The notes under the pieces are model-generated. The model saw only the letters and a list, made by a program, of their open reading frames with translations. It did not search any database and was not told the origin of the DNA. From contig NC_062258.1 in the NCBI RefSeq assembly GCF_905475465.1, forward strand, positions 1,488,001-1,552,000: 64,000 bases of DNA, written 5' to 3'. A program made the position numbers and the translations under genes. Position 1 is the first letter of the stretch, and every line of letters starts with the position of its first letter. Positions 43,496 through 53,759 of this stretch are shown here, piece by piece. The DNA is from Pieris napi (taxonomy: Eukaryota > Arthropoda > Insecta > Lepidoptera > Pieridae).

Positions 43496-46405
43496 TTAGT
43501 TAAATAGATCTTCTGTTTCCTCATAATTTAAGGACAAAAGCCAAGTCTTAACAATTGATTTGCAGTCATGTAGTGAAAGAGGGTAGAAATTTAATTTTTT
43601 GTTTATTTTATTATATAGAAAGACTGAGAGAAATGCTCGTTGTCGCCTTGCGAAGGTAGTACGGAATTTTGCTGTGGGGAGTACATTTGGTATACAGCGT
43701 TTGTTACTGCAAACCTCTGGGTTATAAGGGGTATGGACATGTTGTTTGGCTATTATATTAAAGACGAATAACTGTCTAACACTGAGGAGCTCACACTGTT
43801 TATATAAAAGTGTGGTTGAAAATCTGTAGGGTTTGAAAGTCATTACTTTTAGTAAAGATCTGTGGGCTCTTTCAAGCTGAATTAGATGTGACTTGCACGC
43901 TCCACCCCACACGCTCACGCAGTATCCAATAACCGATTTTACTAAGGCAAAGTAAACAGTGCGGAGTAGTTCAAATTCCGCGGCATAACGTAATTTTTTG
44001 AATGTCCAGATTAGTTTTCGCGTGCGTGCCGTTATAATCTCAATGTGAGGAAGCCAACTCAATTTATTATCTAATTCGATACCGAGGTATTTAATGGTAT
44101 TGGATTTTGTTATATTAATGCAAGTACAATTGCGCTCAGAGACACATATGTGTATTTTAAGATTAATATCAGTCATATGGGAATTAATAGTTTGGAACTG
44201 AATATACGAAGTTTTAGAAATATTTAAAGTAAGTAAATTTTCCCTGAGCCATCTAGCCACCTTCTGCAGTCCGCTTTCGGCAATATTTTGTATCTCGGTC
44301 CAGGTGTCCCCATAAAAAACTATAGCCGTATCATCGGCATAGGTAAACAACCTGCAACTAGTTAGGGACATATTACATAGGTCGTTTATGTAAATAAGAA
44401 AAAGACTTGGACCAAGAATACTGCCTTGCGGAACTCCAAAAGTTACATTTGCGTCGGAACTAATATAATTATTAATCTTAACCCTTTGCACCCGACCACT
44501 AAGGAAATCTTTAAAAATAAGCAGGGCTGAGTCTCTTATTCCAATTCGCTCCAATTTGTCCACAAGTATAGGTATTGAGACGGTATCAAATGCCTTGGCA
44601 AGATCGAGGAAGACACCAAGGCACTTTTGTTTCCTGTCAAGTTTTTCTGTGACAAACTCAATCAAGCTACCCACAGCGTCTTCTGTTGACATACCCATTC
44701 TGAAACCAAATTGTGAGCTGGACAGAATATTGTACCGATTTAAAAACTGTATTAACCTCACGTTAAGCATCTTTTCTAGGATTTTTGATAGTGCTGTAAG
44801 CACAGAAATCGGTCTGTAGTTTGCAACACAATCCCGTGCCCCACCCTTGTGAACAGGAGTAATGAGAGACCTTTTAAAGACTTTTGGAAAGCAGCCTTCC
44901 CTAAAACATGTCTGAAACAAGATAGTAAGCGGCGATACAATGACATGTCTTACCATTTTTAGAAATCGAGCTGGTATAGAGTCCCAACCAGTGGCACAAT
45001 CATTTTTTAAGCTTAAGATGAGAGATTCCACCTCAACCTCATCTGGTGGCATTAGTACGAAGGAGTTAGTCAAGCAATTAGATCTTGTACATATGTAGTT
45101 ATACTTACACCCTGTAAGTTTTTCAGCTAGCTCTCTACCAACATTAGAAAAATAACTATTTATGTCCTCAACCGCATCCAATGCGTTACAATTCCTAATT
45201 AACTCATCGGCAGAAGATTTTTTACTTGAACTATCGGTGACATATTTTATTGCAGCCCAGGTTTCTTTATTTGATTTTGCACTTTTTAATAAGAATTTAT
45301 CGTGTTCGCGCTTCAATTTTCTAAGTAATGAGCAACAAAAATTCCTGTACCTTTTATAGGTTATTTTAAGAATTTCATTTTGGGGGTCCCTTTTTAAATT
45401 AAGATGCAGTTTATCCCGGTGACGGATACAGCGAAGTAGGCCCGGAGTCATCCAGGGCTTAAGAGATTTTTTGCGCCTGGGTACACGGACTTTTTCAGTG
45501 TTAGCTTTAATAGCAGATGACAGAATTTCAACAAATCGAGTCGCAGCAGACTCGGCGTCTTGCTTGTTAGTCATAAAAGTAAAATCAGCCAATTCAACAT
45601 ATTTTATAGCTTCACTAAAATTTACTCTTTCAACAATGGAAGGGCACTGAGTATTAGTCCGTTTACTGTTAAGGGATAGATTTATTAGAATAGAGTCGTG
45701 ATCAGTTACGGTGGAATTTATAACTATAACACTAGTTTGTAAAACAGTTTTAACCATTACATGATCGAGACAATTGCTTAATCGTGTTGGATATGTGTGG
45801 CCTGGCAGAAAACCCAATTCGCTGGTTAAATTTAAGTAAGAGTTACTGTTTCTGTCACCGTTTCCAGGTTTTATATCGATATTTATATCACCTATTAAAA
45901 ATATATTCTTAGATTTTATAGATTTAACAATATCATTCAAAGCATTCAAAAAGCGCTCAGTGTAGTAAAAGGATGGTGATCTATAAATAGCTAAAAGTAC
46001 AATATCTGGTACTATTTTAGCTAGCAGAAAGTTAGCATCTTTAGGATTAGGTTCTTCAATTTCGCAATTTATATTTTGTTTAGCATAAATTATAATACCG
46101 TCATTTTGATTTAAGCACTTTTTTGTGAAATAAGAATTATAATCCCTGAGACTGGGTATGGGTTTATTATCGTTTAACCAGCATTCAGTTAAAATTATTA
46201 TATCTGGATCAAAGTACAGACGAGCTATATGGGCCAAGAATGCATCAATATTTTTGTAAACGCTACGGATATTTTGTGTTATAATTTTTAGGGAGTTTCC
46301 TGATTTTTTTACTAAATCATTACAATTATTTATATCACAACTGTAGGCAGTTGCCACTGTTATATTATCAATATCATTATTTATATTATCAATAAATCTA
46401 GCCAT
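43496..46405 (-). CDS. LINE-2 ORF2: endonuclease-reverse transcriptase, intact (copy A)
   Basis: 969 residues, no stops. The endonuclease (about 42-240) has TQNIRS, ILTECWL, IGDINIDIKP, SNCLDHVMV and TVTDHDSI. The RT (about 510-770) has LITPVHKGGARD, NYRPISVLTALSKILEKML, GVFLDLAKAFDTVS (catalytic Asp about 601), TFGVPQGSILGPSLFLIYIN and TYADD (689-692). The C-terminal tail (LYNKINKKLNF, LNYEETEDLFN) also occurs in the fragment at 4110-4343. All catalytic motifs are present, so the enzyme is plausibly active. The first ATG gives a conventional start. The whole protein is identical in copy B. Confidence 0.95.
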   Translation of the reverse strand: MARFIDNINNDIDNITVATAYSCDINNCNDLVKKSGNSLKIITQNIRSVYKNIDAFLAHIARLYFDPDIIILTECWLNDNKPIPSLRDYNSYFTKKCLNQNDGIIIYAKQNINCEIEEPNPKDANFLLAKIVPDIVLLAIYRSPSFYYTERFLNALNDIVKSIKSKNIFLIGDINIDIKPGNGDRNSNSYLNLTSELGFLPGHTYPTRLSNCLDHVMVKTVLQTSVIVINSTVTDHDSILINLSLNSKRTNTQCPSIVERVNFSEAIKYVELADFTFMTNKQDAESAATRFVEILSSAIKANTEKVRVPRRKKSLKPWMTPGLLRCIRHRDKLHLNLKRDPQNEILKITYKRYRNFCCSLLRKLKREHDKFLLKSAKSNKETWAAIKYVTDSSSKKSSADELIRNCNALDAVEDINSYFSNVGRELAEKLTGCKYNYICTRSNCLTNSFVLMPPDEVEVESLILSLKNDCATGWDSIPARFLKMVRHVIVSPLTILFQTCFREGCFPKVFKRSLITPVHKGGARDCVANYRPISVLTALSKILEKMLNVRLIQFLNRYNILSSSQFGFRMGMSTEDAVGSLIEFVTEKLDRKQKCLGVFLDLAKAFDTVSIPILVDKLERIGIRDSALLIFKDFLSGRVQRVKINNYISSDANVTFGVPQGSILGPSLFLIYINDLCNMSLTSCRLFTYADDTAIVFYGDTWTEIQNIAESGLQKVARWLRENLLTLNISKTSYIQFQTINSHMTDINLKIHICVSERNCTCINITKSNTIKYLGIELDNKLSWLPHIEIITARTRKLIWTFKKLRYAAEFELLRTVYFALVKSVIGYCVSVWGGACKSHLIQLERAHRSLLKVMTFKPYRFSTTLLYKQCELLSVRQLFVFNIIAKQHVHTPYNPEVCSNKRCIPNVLPTAKFRTTFARRQRAFLSVFLYNKINKKLNFYPLSLHDCKSIVKTWLLSLNYEETEDLFN

Positions 46406-46695
46406 TTGTAAAATATTAAGCTTTTTGTCGCAGCTACTCGTGTCTGAGAAATGCTGACATTTTTACAAAGATAAGATCTCGATTTCAACATGATCACTAG
46501 ACTAAGAATGTATAATTTTTTAGTTATGTAAAATACAATACAATGAACAGAGTATAAGTATGTATATAAAGTAAAACAATAATATAATATATAAAAAAAT
46601 AAAATAATATCTATAAAAACAATAATTAAGTGCCGGATTTTCACAAACAGGAAAGTTATCGTAGGCCGGCGGAGTTTCCTGGGGGCCTCAAAAAG

Positions 46696-47500
46696 TCATT
46701 GTTTTAGACGAAGTTTATTTAAATCACCCTCACTATCAATTCTAATATGCCGTTTACCTTCATCTTGTCTCAGGTAGGTTCTTCCAAATGAGGTCCAGCA
46801 GAATTTATATCCATTTTCCTGAGCAAATGCACGAGCCAGATAATTTAATCGTTTTCCGCAGGGTGATAGACATTCTGAAATAAAAAATGGCTTTGCTGGT
46901 CCTTCCAAACTTAAGTGTGCCGTGTTCAATTTGTTAGCAGAATTCATTTTGTTAAATTTGCGTGCCTTTTCAATAATACCATCTTTCAATATAACGCTGC
47001 CCAATTCCACAATAATTGCTCCATGTCCAGTTTTACTTTTTGTACGATAAATATCCTTAATATCCTGTTTCTGTATGGGAAAATCAATAACATCTGCAGC
47101 TTTTGAAGCAATTTTACATAAACTATCCTTATTTTCACCGGTAATCTTAGGAATATTTCTTAGTTCAAGTTTAGTTGAGGCAGACGTTCGTTCCAGCGAC
47201 TCGATTTTCTTTTCAAGCTGATCAATATACAGACGATCTTCATTCCTCTGTTTTTCCAACTTCTCGTATTTAGCTTTCATATCTTCGTACTGCTTAGAAA
47301 CAAAAGCAATGGAGTCTTTTATTTCTGTATTTTGTGTCAAGATTTCTCTCATGGAGGATTGCAAGGAGGTGAATTTACTTTCATTTTGAGAGTTTGCTTT
47401 AGCAAGCATATCCTTAATTTCGGTTATGAATTTTTTAATATAGGACTCATCCTGCTTGCGCCTCATAGTTACATTGCTTCGCTCCTCATTAGATAAATCT
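46696..47500 (-). pseudogene. LINE-2 ORF1, 5' truncated (copy A)
   Basis: Identical to residues 52-307 of the copy B ORF1 when read from the ATG at 47466. The first ~50 codons are replaced by unrelated sequence at 47501. It retains the coiled coil and the baculovirus-FP-like C-terminal domain, but its normal start and promoter are lost. Confidence 0.9.
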
Positions 47501-47922
47501 GATTTTTTATGAAAACTCTTAGCCTTTCTTTATCTTTTTTCGCAATGGAAATGCGCTTTTGGCGTTATTGGACGATGAGTATGTGATGTCATTAATGTCA
47601 GAAATTAACAGGAGATGAGTCAAAAGAATTATACGGCGATGGTACTGGAGTAATATCACAATAATTTTCTATAATGCTATTCTGGATGGGCGAATTACCT
47701 GGAGTGTTCTCTATGACTGATGGCGATCGATCTCCTTTTTGAGTTCAGTTATCAACATTCGATACCCAAGGCGAAGAGCAAAGAATATAATCTAGGTATA
47801 ATATGTAAGCATTAGAAGGGATATTCTGCGATACTTCCTTGCTATCATTCTAATCAATATCATCAAGTATTGATAGCTCTCCTTCCATAAAATTTGCATC
47901 CGGTGGCAATGGAGACTCTAAA

Positions 47923-48721
47923 ACAAACAACAATTAAAAACACAAGAATTCATATTTTTATATTTAACGTGCCAATATCAAGTTATAAAATTTATAACAC
48001 ATAAAAAAATATATTATACCACAATTAAAACAAATGTATCAAAAATTTAATTAGTACATTATTATAGCCAGATAATTCAAGTGTCTTCTTTATAAAGTTT
48101 GTTCGTTGTAAACAGGTGTAAATATAGTTGTATCAGTATACGGCGTACTAAGCAACGTGTAACAATTATCAAACAAAAATGGCAAAATCACACTATATGT
48201 AACATAAATAAAGTATATCAATGTAACTTACCATATTCATCCCTGTTTTGGATTATATCACCGATTCCTGAGATATTGCTAATTGTATCATTAGTATTAT
48301 TCACCTTATTATTGAGAAAATAAAAAAAAATTCGCGCCCTCGCCGTCATTTATCGTATACTGAGCCATAATATACTTGTATCAATGCGTCCCTCCTCACG
48401 CCCCGCGAATACTGATACAATGTTATTTGGATCAGTATACAATGTTAGTCCAGTCAAAATAGGCATTTGACTTAGCCAAAATTCGCATAGAGCTGAAAAT
48501 TGGCAGAGACGTTAAATACATCATTATAAATGAAATGTCAAAAATCCCCTTCGATCCTACTTCTGCAAAAAATTTTATTCAAGGTGAAAAGTATAAAATT
48601 AACGTTTTTTCCATTTTTCTCGAAAACAGTTAGTATTATCGTGAAAATAGATCAGACAAAAGTTGTAGATCATACAATTCTCTACAAAAATGGTTCAGTC
48701 ACTTTTTCTCTTACGACTCAC

Positions 48722-48723
<2 letters not shown>
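47923..48723 (-). other. Duplicated 5' region of transposase-like copy B
   Basis: Exact counterpart of 42211-43011 (offset 5,712), with the inverted repeat at 48355-48440. It is preceded at 47501-47922 by the counterpart of 41789-42210, a fragment of the transposase-like gene. Confidence 0.85.
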
Positions 48724-48761
<38 letters not shown>

Positions 48762-49207
48762 CTTTATTGACATATTTGTAATTACAGAAATCCTATGAAG
48801 ACTCTGACACCTAAACTAGGCTTTAGTGCCTGTATCTCAGGAGTCAGTGGCTTCTCCCAATATAATTCGTAACAAGTGTCAAGAGAGCTTATTCAAAATT
48901 TTACAAGACAATACTTTTTATAGACATTTGTAAATTCCAGATATTACATCTAATTATCTTCTTACACATAATATACTTAAACAAAAATAACATATATTAA
49001 AAAAAATGTTTCAGTATAAATTACAATGAATATAATAGGTAATAAAATAGGTACATACACATAAAATACTAAAATACATAAATATACATAATACATAAAT
49101 ATACATAATTATACATTTTACATATGGGTATATGTAACACTAGTATAAATATATAAATTATACACACAATTAATGAATCAAAATAACTAAAATATTATTG
49201 TAGCATG

Positions 49208-52117
49208 TTAGTTAAATAGATCTTCTGTTTCCTCATAATTTAAGGACAAAAGCCAAGTCTTAACAATTGATTTGCAGTCATGTAGTGAAAGAGGGTAGAA
49301 ATTTAATTTTTTGTTTATTTTATTATATAGAAAGACTGAGAGAAATGCTCGTTGTCGCCTTGCGAAGGTAGTACGGAATTTTGCTGTGGGGAGTACATTT
49401 GGTATACAGCGTTTGTTACTGCAAACCTCTGGGTTATAAGGGGTATGGACATGTTGTTTGGCTATTATATTAAAGACGAATAACTGTCTAACACTGAGGA
49501 GCTCACACTGTTTATATAAAAGTGTGGTTGAAAATCTGTAGGGTTTGAAAGTCATTACTTTTAGTAAAGATCTGTGGGCTCTTTCAAGCTGAATTAGATG
49601 TGACTTGCACGCTCCACCCCACACGCTCACGCAGTATCCAATAACCGATTTTACTAAGGCAAAGTAAACAGTGCGGAGTAGTTCAAATTCCGCGGCATAA
49701 CGTAATTTTTTGAATGTCCAGATTAGTTTTCGCGTGCGTGCCGTTATAATCTCAATGTGAGGAAGCCAACTCAATTTATTATCTAATTCGATACCGAGGT
49801 ATTTAATGGTATTGGATTTTGTTATATTAATGCAAGTACAATTGCGCTCAGAGACACATATGTGTATTTTAAGATTAATATCAGTCATATGGGAATTAAT
49901 AGTTTGGAACTGAATATACGAAGTTTTAGAAATATTTAAAGTAAGTAAATTTTCCCTGAGCCATCTAGCCACCTTCTGCAGTCCGCTTTCGGCAATATTT
50001 TGTATCTCGGTCCAGGTGTCCCCATAAAAAACTATAGCCGTATCATCGGCATAGGTAAACAACCTGCAACTAGTTAGGGACATATTACATAGGTCGTTTA
50101 TGTAAATAAGAAAAAGACTTGGACCAAGAATACTGCCTTGCGGAACTCCAAAAGTTACATTTGCGTCGGAACTAATATAATTATTAATCTTAACCCTTTG
50201 CACCCGACCACTAAGGAAATCTTTAAAAATAAGCAGGGCTGAGTCTCTTATTCCAATTCGCTCCAATTTGTCCACAAGTATAGGTATTGAGACGGTATCA
50301 AATGCCTTGGCAAGATCGAGGAAGACACCAAGGCACTTTTGTTTCCTGTCAAGTTTTTCTGTGACAAACTCAATCAAGCTACCCACAGCGTCTTCTGTTG
50401 ACATACCCATTCTGAAACCAAATTGTGAGCTGGACAGAATATTGTACCGATTTAAAAACTGTATTAACCTCACGTTAAGCATCTTTTCTAGGATTTTTGA
50501 TAGTGCTGTAAGCACAGAAATCGGTCTGTAGTTTGCAACACAATCCCGTGCCCCACCCTTGTGAACAGGAGTAATGAGAGACCTTTTAAAGACTTTTGGA
50601 AAGCAGCCTTCCCTAAAACATGTCTGAAACAAGATAGTAAGCGGCGATACAATGACATGTCTTACCATTTTTAGAAATCGAGCTGGTATAGAGTCCCAAC
50701 CAGTGGCACAATCATTTTTTAAGCTTAAGATGAGAGATTCCACCTCAACCTCATCTGGTGGCATTAGTACGAAGGAGTTAGTCAAGCAATTAGATCTTGT
50801 ACATATGTAGTTATACTTACACCCTGTAAGTTTTTCAGCTAGCTCTCTACCAACATTAGAAAAATAACTATTTATGTCCTCAACCGCATCCAATGCGTTA
50901 CAATTCCTAATTAACTCATCGGCAGAAGATTTTTTACTTGAACTATCGGTGACATATTTTATTGCAGCCCAGGTTTCTTTATTTGATTTTGCACTTTTTA
51001 ATAAGAATTTATCGTGTTCGCGCTTCAATTTTCTAAGTAATGAGCAACAAAAATTCCTGTACCTTTTATAGGTTATTTTAAGAATTTCATTTTGGGGGTC
51101 CCTTTTTAAATTAAGATGCAGTTTATCCCGGTGACGGATACAGCGAAGTAGGCCCGGAGTCATCCAGGGCTTAAGAGATTTTTTGCGCCTGGGTACACGG
51201 ACTTTTTCAGTGTTAGCTTTAATAGCAGATGACAGAATTTCAACAAATCGAGTCGCAGCAGACTCGGCGTCTTGCTTGTTAGTCATAAAAGTAAAATCAG
51301 CCAATTCAACATATTTTATAGCTTCACTAAAATTTACTCTTTCAACAATGGAAGGGCACTGAGTATTAGTCCGTTTACTGTTAAGGGATAGATTTATTAG
51401 AATAGAGTCGTGATCAGTTACGGTGGAATTTATAACTATAACACTAGTTTGTAAAACAGTTTTAACCATTACATGATCGAGACAATTGCTTAATCGTGTT
51501 GGATATGTGTGGCCTGGCAGAAAACCCAATTCGCTGGTTAAATTTAAGTAAGAGTTACTGTTTCTGTCACCGTTTCCAGGTTTTATATCGATATTTATAT
51601 CACCTATTAAAAATATATTCTTAGATTTTATAGATTTAACAATATCATTCAAAGCATTCAAAAAGCGCTCAGTGTAGTAAAAGGATGGTGATCTATAAAT
51701 AGCTAAAAGTACAATATCTGGTACTATTTTAGCTAGCAGAAAGTTAGCATCTTTAGGATTAGGTTCTTCAATTTCGCAATTTATATTTTGTTTAGCATAA
51801 ATTATAATACCGTCATTTTGATTTAAGCACTTTTTTGTGAAATAAGAATTATAATCCCTGAGACTGGGTATGGGTTTATTATCGTTTAACCAGCATTCAG
51901 TTAAAATTATTATATCTGGATCAAAGTACAGACGAGCTATATGGGCCAAGAATGCATCAATATTTTTGTAAACGCTACGGATATTTTGTGTTATAATTTT
52001 TAGGGAGTTTCCTGATTTTTTTACTAAATCATTACAATTATTTATATCACAACTGTAGGCAGTTGCCACTGTTATATTATCAATATCATTATTTATATTA
52101 TCAATAAATCTAGCCAT
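49208..52117 (-). CDS. LINE-2 ORF2: endonuclease-reverse transcriptase, intact (copy B)
   Basis: Residue-for-residue identical to the 43496-46405 product: AP endonuclease then RT with the TYADD site, 969 residues. It sits 290 bp after a complete ORF1 and so could act in cis on its own transcript. How ORF2 is translated across that spacer is not evident from the sequence. Confidence 0.95.
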   Translation of the reverse strand: MARFIDNINNDIDNITVATAYSCDINNCNDLVKKSGNSLKIITQNIRSVYKNIDAFLAHIARLYFDPDIIILTECWLNDNKPIPSLRDYNSYFTKKCLNQNDGIIIYAKQNINCEIEEPNPKDANFLLAKIVPDIVLLAIYRSPSFYYTERFLNALNDIVKSIKSKNIFLIGDINIDIKPGNGDRNSNSYLNLTSELGFLPGHTYPTRLSNCLDHVMVKTVLQTSVIVINSTVTDHDSILINLSLNSKRTNTQCPSIVERVNFSEAIKYVELADFTFMTNKQDAESAATRFVEILSSAIKANTEKVRVPRRKKSLKPWMTPGLLRCIRHRDKLHLNLKRDPQNEILKITYKRYRNFCCSLLRKLKREHDKFLLKSAKSNKETWAAIKYVTDSSSKKSSADELIRNCNALDAVEDINSYFSNVGRELAEKLTGCKYNYICTRSNCLTNSFVLMPPDEVEVESLILSLKNDCATGWDSIPARFLKMVRHVIVSPLTILFQTCFREGCFPKVFKRSLITPVHKGGARDCVANYRPISVLTALSKILEKMLNVRLIQFLNRYNILSSSQFGFRMGMSTEDAVGSLIEFVTEKLDRKQKCLGVFLDLAKAFDTVSIPILVDKLERIGIRDSALLIFKDFLSGRVQRVKINNYISSDANVTFGVPQGSILGPSLFLIYINDLCNMSLTSCRLFTYADDTAIVFYGDTWTEIQNIAESGLQKVARWLRENLLTLNISKTSYIQFQTINSHMTDINLKIHICVSERNCTCINITKSNTIKYLGIELDNKLSWLPHIEIITARTRKLIWTFKKLRYAAEFELLRTVYFALVKSVIGYCVSVWGGACKSHLIQLERAHRSLLKVMTFKPYRFSTTLLYKQCELLSVRQLFVFNIIAKQHVHTPYNPEVCSNKRCIPNVLPTAKFRTTFARRQRAFLSVFLYNKINKKLNFYPLSLHDCKSIVKTWLLSLNYEETEDLFN

Positions 52118-52407
52118 TTGTAAAATATTAAGCTTTTTGTCGCAGCTACTCGTGTCTGAGAAATGCTGACATTTTTACAAAGATAAGATCTCGATTTCAA
52201 CATGATCACTAGACTAAGAATGTATAATTTTTTAGTTATGTAAAATACAATACAATGAACAGAGTATAAGTATGTATATAAAGTAAAACAATAATATAAT
52301 ATATAAAAAAATAAAATAATATCTATAAAAACAATAATTAAGTGCTGGATTTTCACAAACAGGAAAGTTATCGTAGGCCGGCGGAGTTTCCTGGGGGCCT
52401 CAAAAAG

Positions 52408-53331
52408 TCATTGTTTTAGACGAAGTTTATTTAAATCACCCTCACTATCAATTCTAATATGCCGTTTACCTTCATCTTGTCTCAGGTAGGTTCTTCCAAA
52501 TGAGGTCCAGCAGAATTTATATCCATTTTCCTGAGCAAATGCACGAGCCAGATAATTTAATCGTTTTCCGCAGGGTGATAGACATTCTGAAATAAAAAAT
52601 GGCTTTGCTGGTCCTTCCAAACTTAAGTGTGCCGTGTTCAATTTGTTAGCAGAATTCATTTTGTTAAATTTGCGTGCCTTTTCAATAATACCATCTTTCA
52701 ATATAACGCTGCCCAATTCCACAATAATTGCTCCATGTCCAGTTTTACTTTTTGTACGATAAATATCCTTAATATCCTGTTTCTGTATGGGAAAATCAAT
52801 AACATCTGCAGCTTTTGAAGCAATTTTACATAAACTATCCTTATTTTCACCGGTAATCTTAGGAATATTTCTTAGTTCAAGTTTAGTTGAGGCAGACGTT
52901 CGTTCCAGCGACTCGATTTTCTTTTCAAGCTGATCAATATACAGACGATCTTCATTCCTCTGTTTTTCCAACTTCTCGTATTTAGCTTTCATATCTTCGT
53001 ACTGCTTAGAAACAAAAGCAATGGAGTCTTTTATTTCTGTATTTTGTGTCAAGATTTCTCTCATGGAGGATTGCAAGGAGGTGAATTTACTTTCATTTTG
53101 AGAGTTTGCTTTAGCAAGCATATCCTTAATTTCGGTTATGAATTTTTTAATATAGGACTCATCCTGCTTGCGCCTCATAGTTACATTGCTTCGCTCCTCA
53201 TTAGATAAATCTGGCGCGGAGCCCGAAAAAGAAGCTTTCGGCGCGTTCAACCTAGCTTCCTTTAAGTCTTCGGGAGTGGGGGTGCTGGGAGGTGTGCGCT
53301 TAAGAGGCATATTTCTGACAAAAGATGACAC
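52408..53331 (-). CDS. LINE-2 ORF1: coiled-coil RNA-binding protein with baculovirus FP-like domain
   Basis: 307 residues. The N-terminus is Pro/Ser-rich and basic (PLKRTPPSTPTPEDLKEARL). A long coiled coil spans about 57-150 (SIAFVSKQYEDMKAKYEKLE, IDQLEKKIESLER). The C-terminal domain spans about 150-307 with LELRNIPKI, DIKDIYRTKSKTGHGAIIVE, LNTAHLSLEG, FFISECLSPCGKRLNYLARA and YKFCWTSFGRTYLRQDEGKR. This matches, from memory, the Baculo_FP family (PF03258), shared between baculovirus FP25K proteins and insect LINE ORF1s. The role is RNA binding and particle formation with LINE RNA. Start: the ATG at 53331 precedes the charged N-terminus. Confidence 0.85.
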   Translation of the reverse strand: MSSFVRNMPLKRTPPSTPTPEDLKEARLNAPKASFSGSAPDLSNEERSNVTMRRKQDESYIKKFITEIKDMLAKANSQNESKFTSLQSSMREILTQNTEIKDSIAFVSKQYEDMKAKYEKLEKQRNEDRLYIDQLEKKIESLERTSASTKLELRNIPKITGENKDSLCKIASKAADVIDFPIQKQDIKDIYRTKSKTGHGAIIVELGSVILKDGIIEKARKFNKMNSANKLNTAHLSLEGPAKPFFISECLSPCGKRLNYLARAFAQENGYKFCWTSFGRTYLRQDEGKRHIRIDSEGDLNKLRLKQ

Positions 53332-53689
53332 CAGAGTACACGAAAAAATAAACTTGGACCAGCCCCCTATAAATTTCCGCTACCCGCTATCGCTTATGAA
53401 TTACGGCAACTTACAAAGCTTGCGTATCGATGATGCGCGCAGACGGAGCGTACAACTTAAGCTGTCTCACAAGTGTTGTCCCGTTCGCACAGATGCACTT
53501 ACTGCAACGCAACTCATGCGCTCCTGGTACACACCTTAATTTATTCGCACGGAATTTATTTTTAATTTGATTTTTAAGTTATAAAACAAATAGAATGCAC
53601 ACGTCTAAACGCTTCCGCGGTCCAGGGGGGAGAGGACCATTCATGAGATATCGCGGTTTTAATCATTAGAAAATTCATATTCTACATAA
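53332..53689. other. LINE-2 5' UTR and flank up to the Helitron
   Basis: GC content falls from the ORF1 edge to AT-rich by 53560. An open frame on the plus strand overlaps ORF1 and is a shadow. The 5' boundary of the LINE cannot be placed. Confidence 0.4.
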
Positions 53690-53723
53690 TCCCTACTAAT
53701 ATTATAAATGCGAAAGTAACTCT

Positions 53724-53751
53724 GTCTGTCTGTCTGTCTGTCTGTTACCTT
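53724..53751. repeat. (CTGT)n microsatellite in the Helitron 5' end
   Basis: 'ctctgtctgtctgtctgtct' run, commonly seen just inside this Helitron 5' terminus. Confidence 0.8.
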
Positions 53752-53759
53752 TTCACGCC

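Larger units (their letters stand above)
41789..47500. repeat. Tandem duplication unit A (5,712 bp)
   Basis: Every base pair compared is offset by exactly 5,712 from unit B. The unit contains the 5' part of transposase-like copy B, its upstream sequence, and LINE-2 from its 3' end into ORF1. One difference was noticed (46633 c versus 52345 t). Confidence 0.95.
43012..47500 (-). mobile_element. LINE-2 copy A: CR1-like LINE, ORF1 cut by the duplication junction
   Basis: In transcript order: truncated ORF1, 290-bp spacer, intact ORF2, 3' UTR of about 445 bp, (AAT)n. The missing 5' part was removed at the 47500/47501 junction, not by reverse transcription. Confidence 0.9.
47501..53212. repeat. 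Tandem duplication unit B (5,712 bp)
   Basis: Head-to-tail with unit A. The junction reads 'agataaatct|gattttttat'. At the right edge 'agataaatct' continues into ORF1 (ggcgcggagc). The left edge of A is 'tatcctta|gattttttat'. Only one base (g) is shared across the join, pointing to end joining, not homologous exchange. Confidence 0.95.
48724..53600 (-). mobile_element. LINE-2 copy B: CR1-like LINE with both ORFs intact
   Basis: (AAT)n tail at 48724-48761, 3' UTR, ORF2, spacer, full ORF1. The 5' limit is uncertain, somewhere between 53332 and the Helitron at 53690. It is the only complete autonomous-looking LINE in the window. Confidence 0.85.

Noticed and set aside
44556..50531. Plus-strand frames inside LINE-2 ORF2, present twice.
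   Set aside because: They are antisense shadows of the RT, duplicated with it.
41789..53212. Two independent LINE-2 insertions.
   Set aside because: The repeated unit includes about 1.2 kb of non-LINE DNA and has a constant 5,712-bp offset, so it is a segmental duplication.
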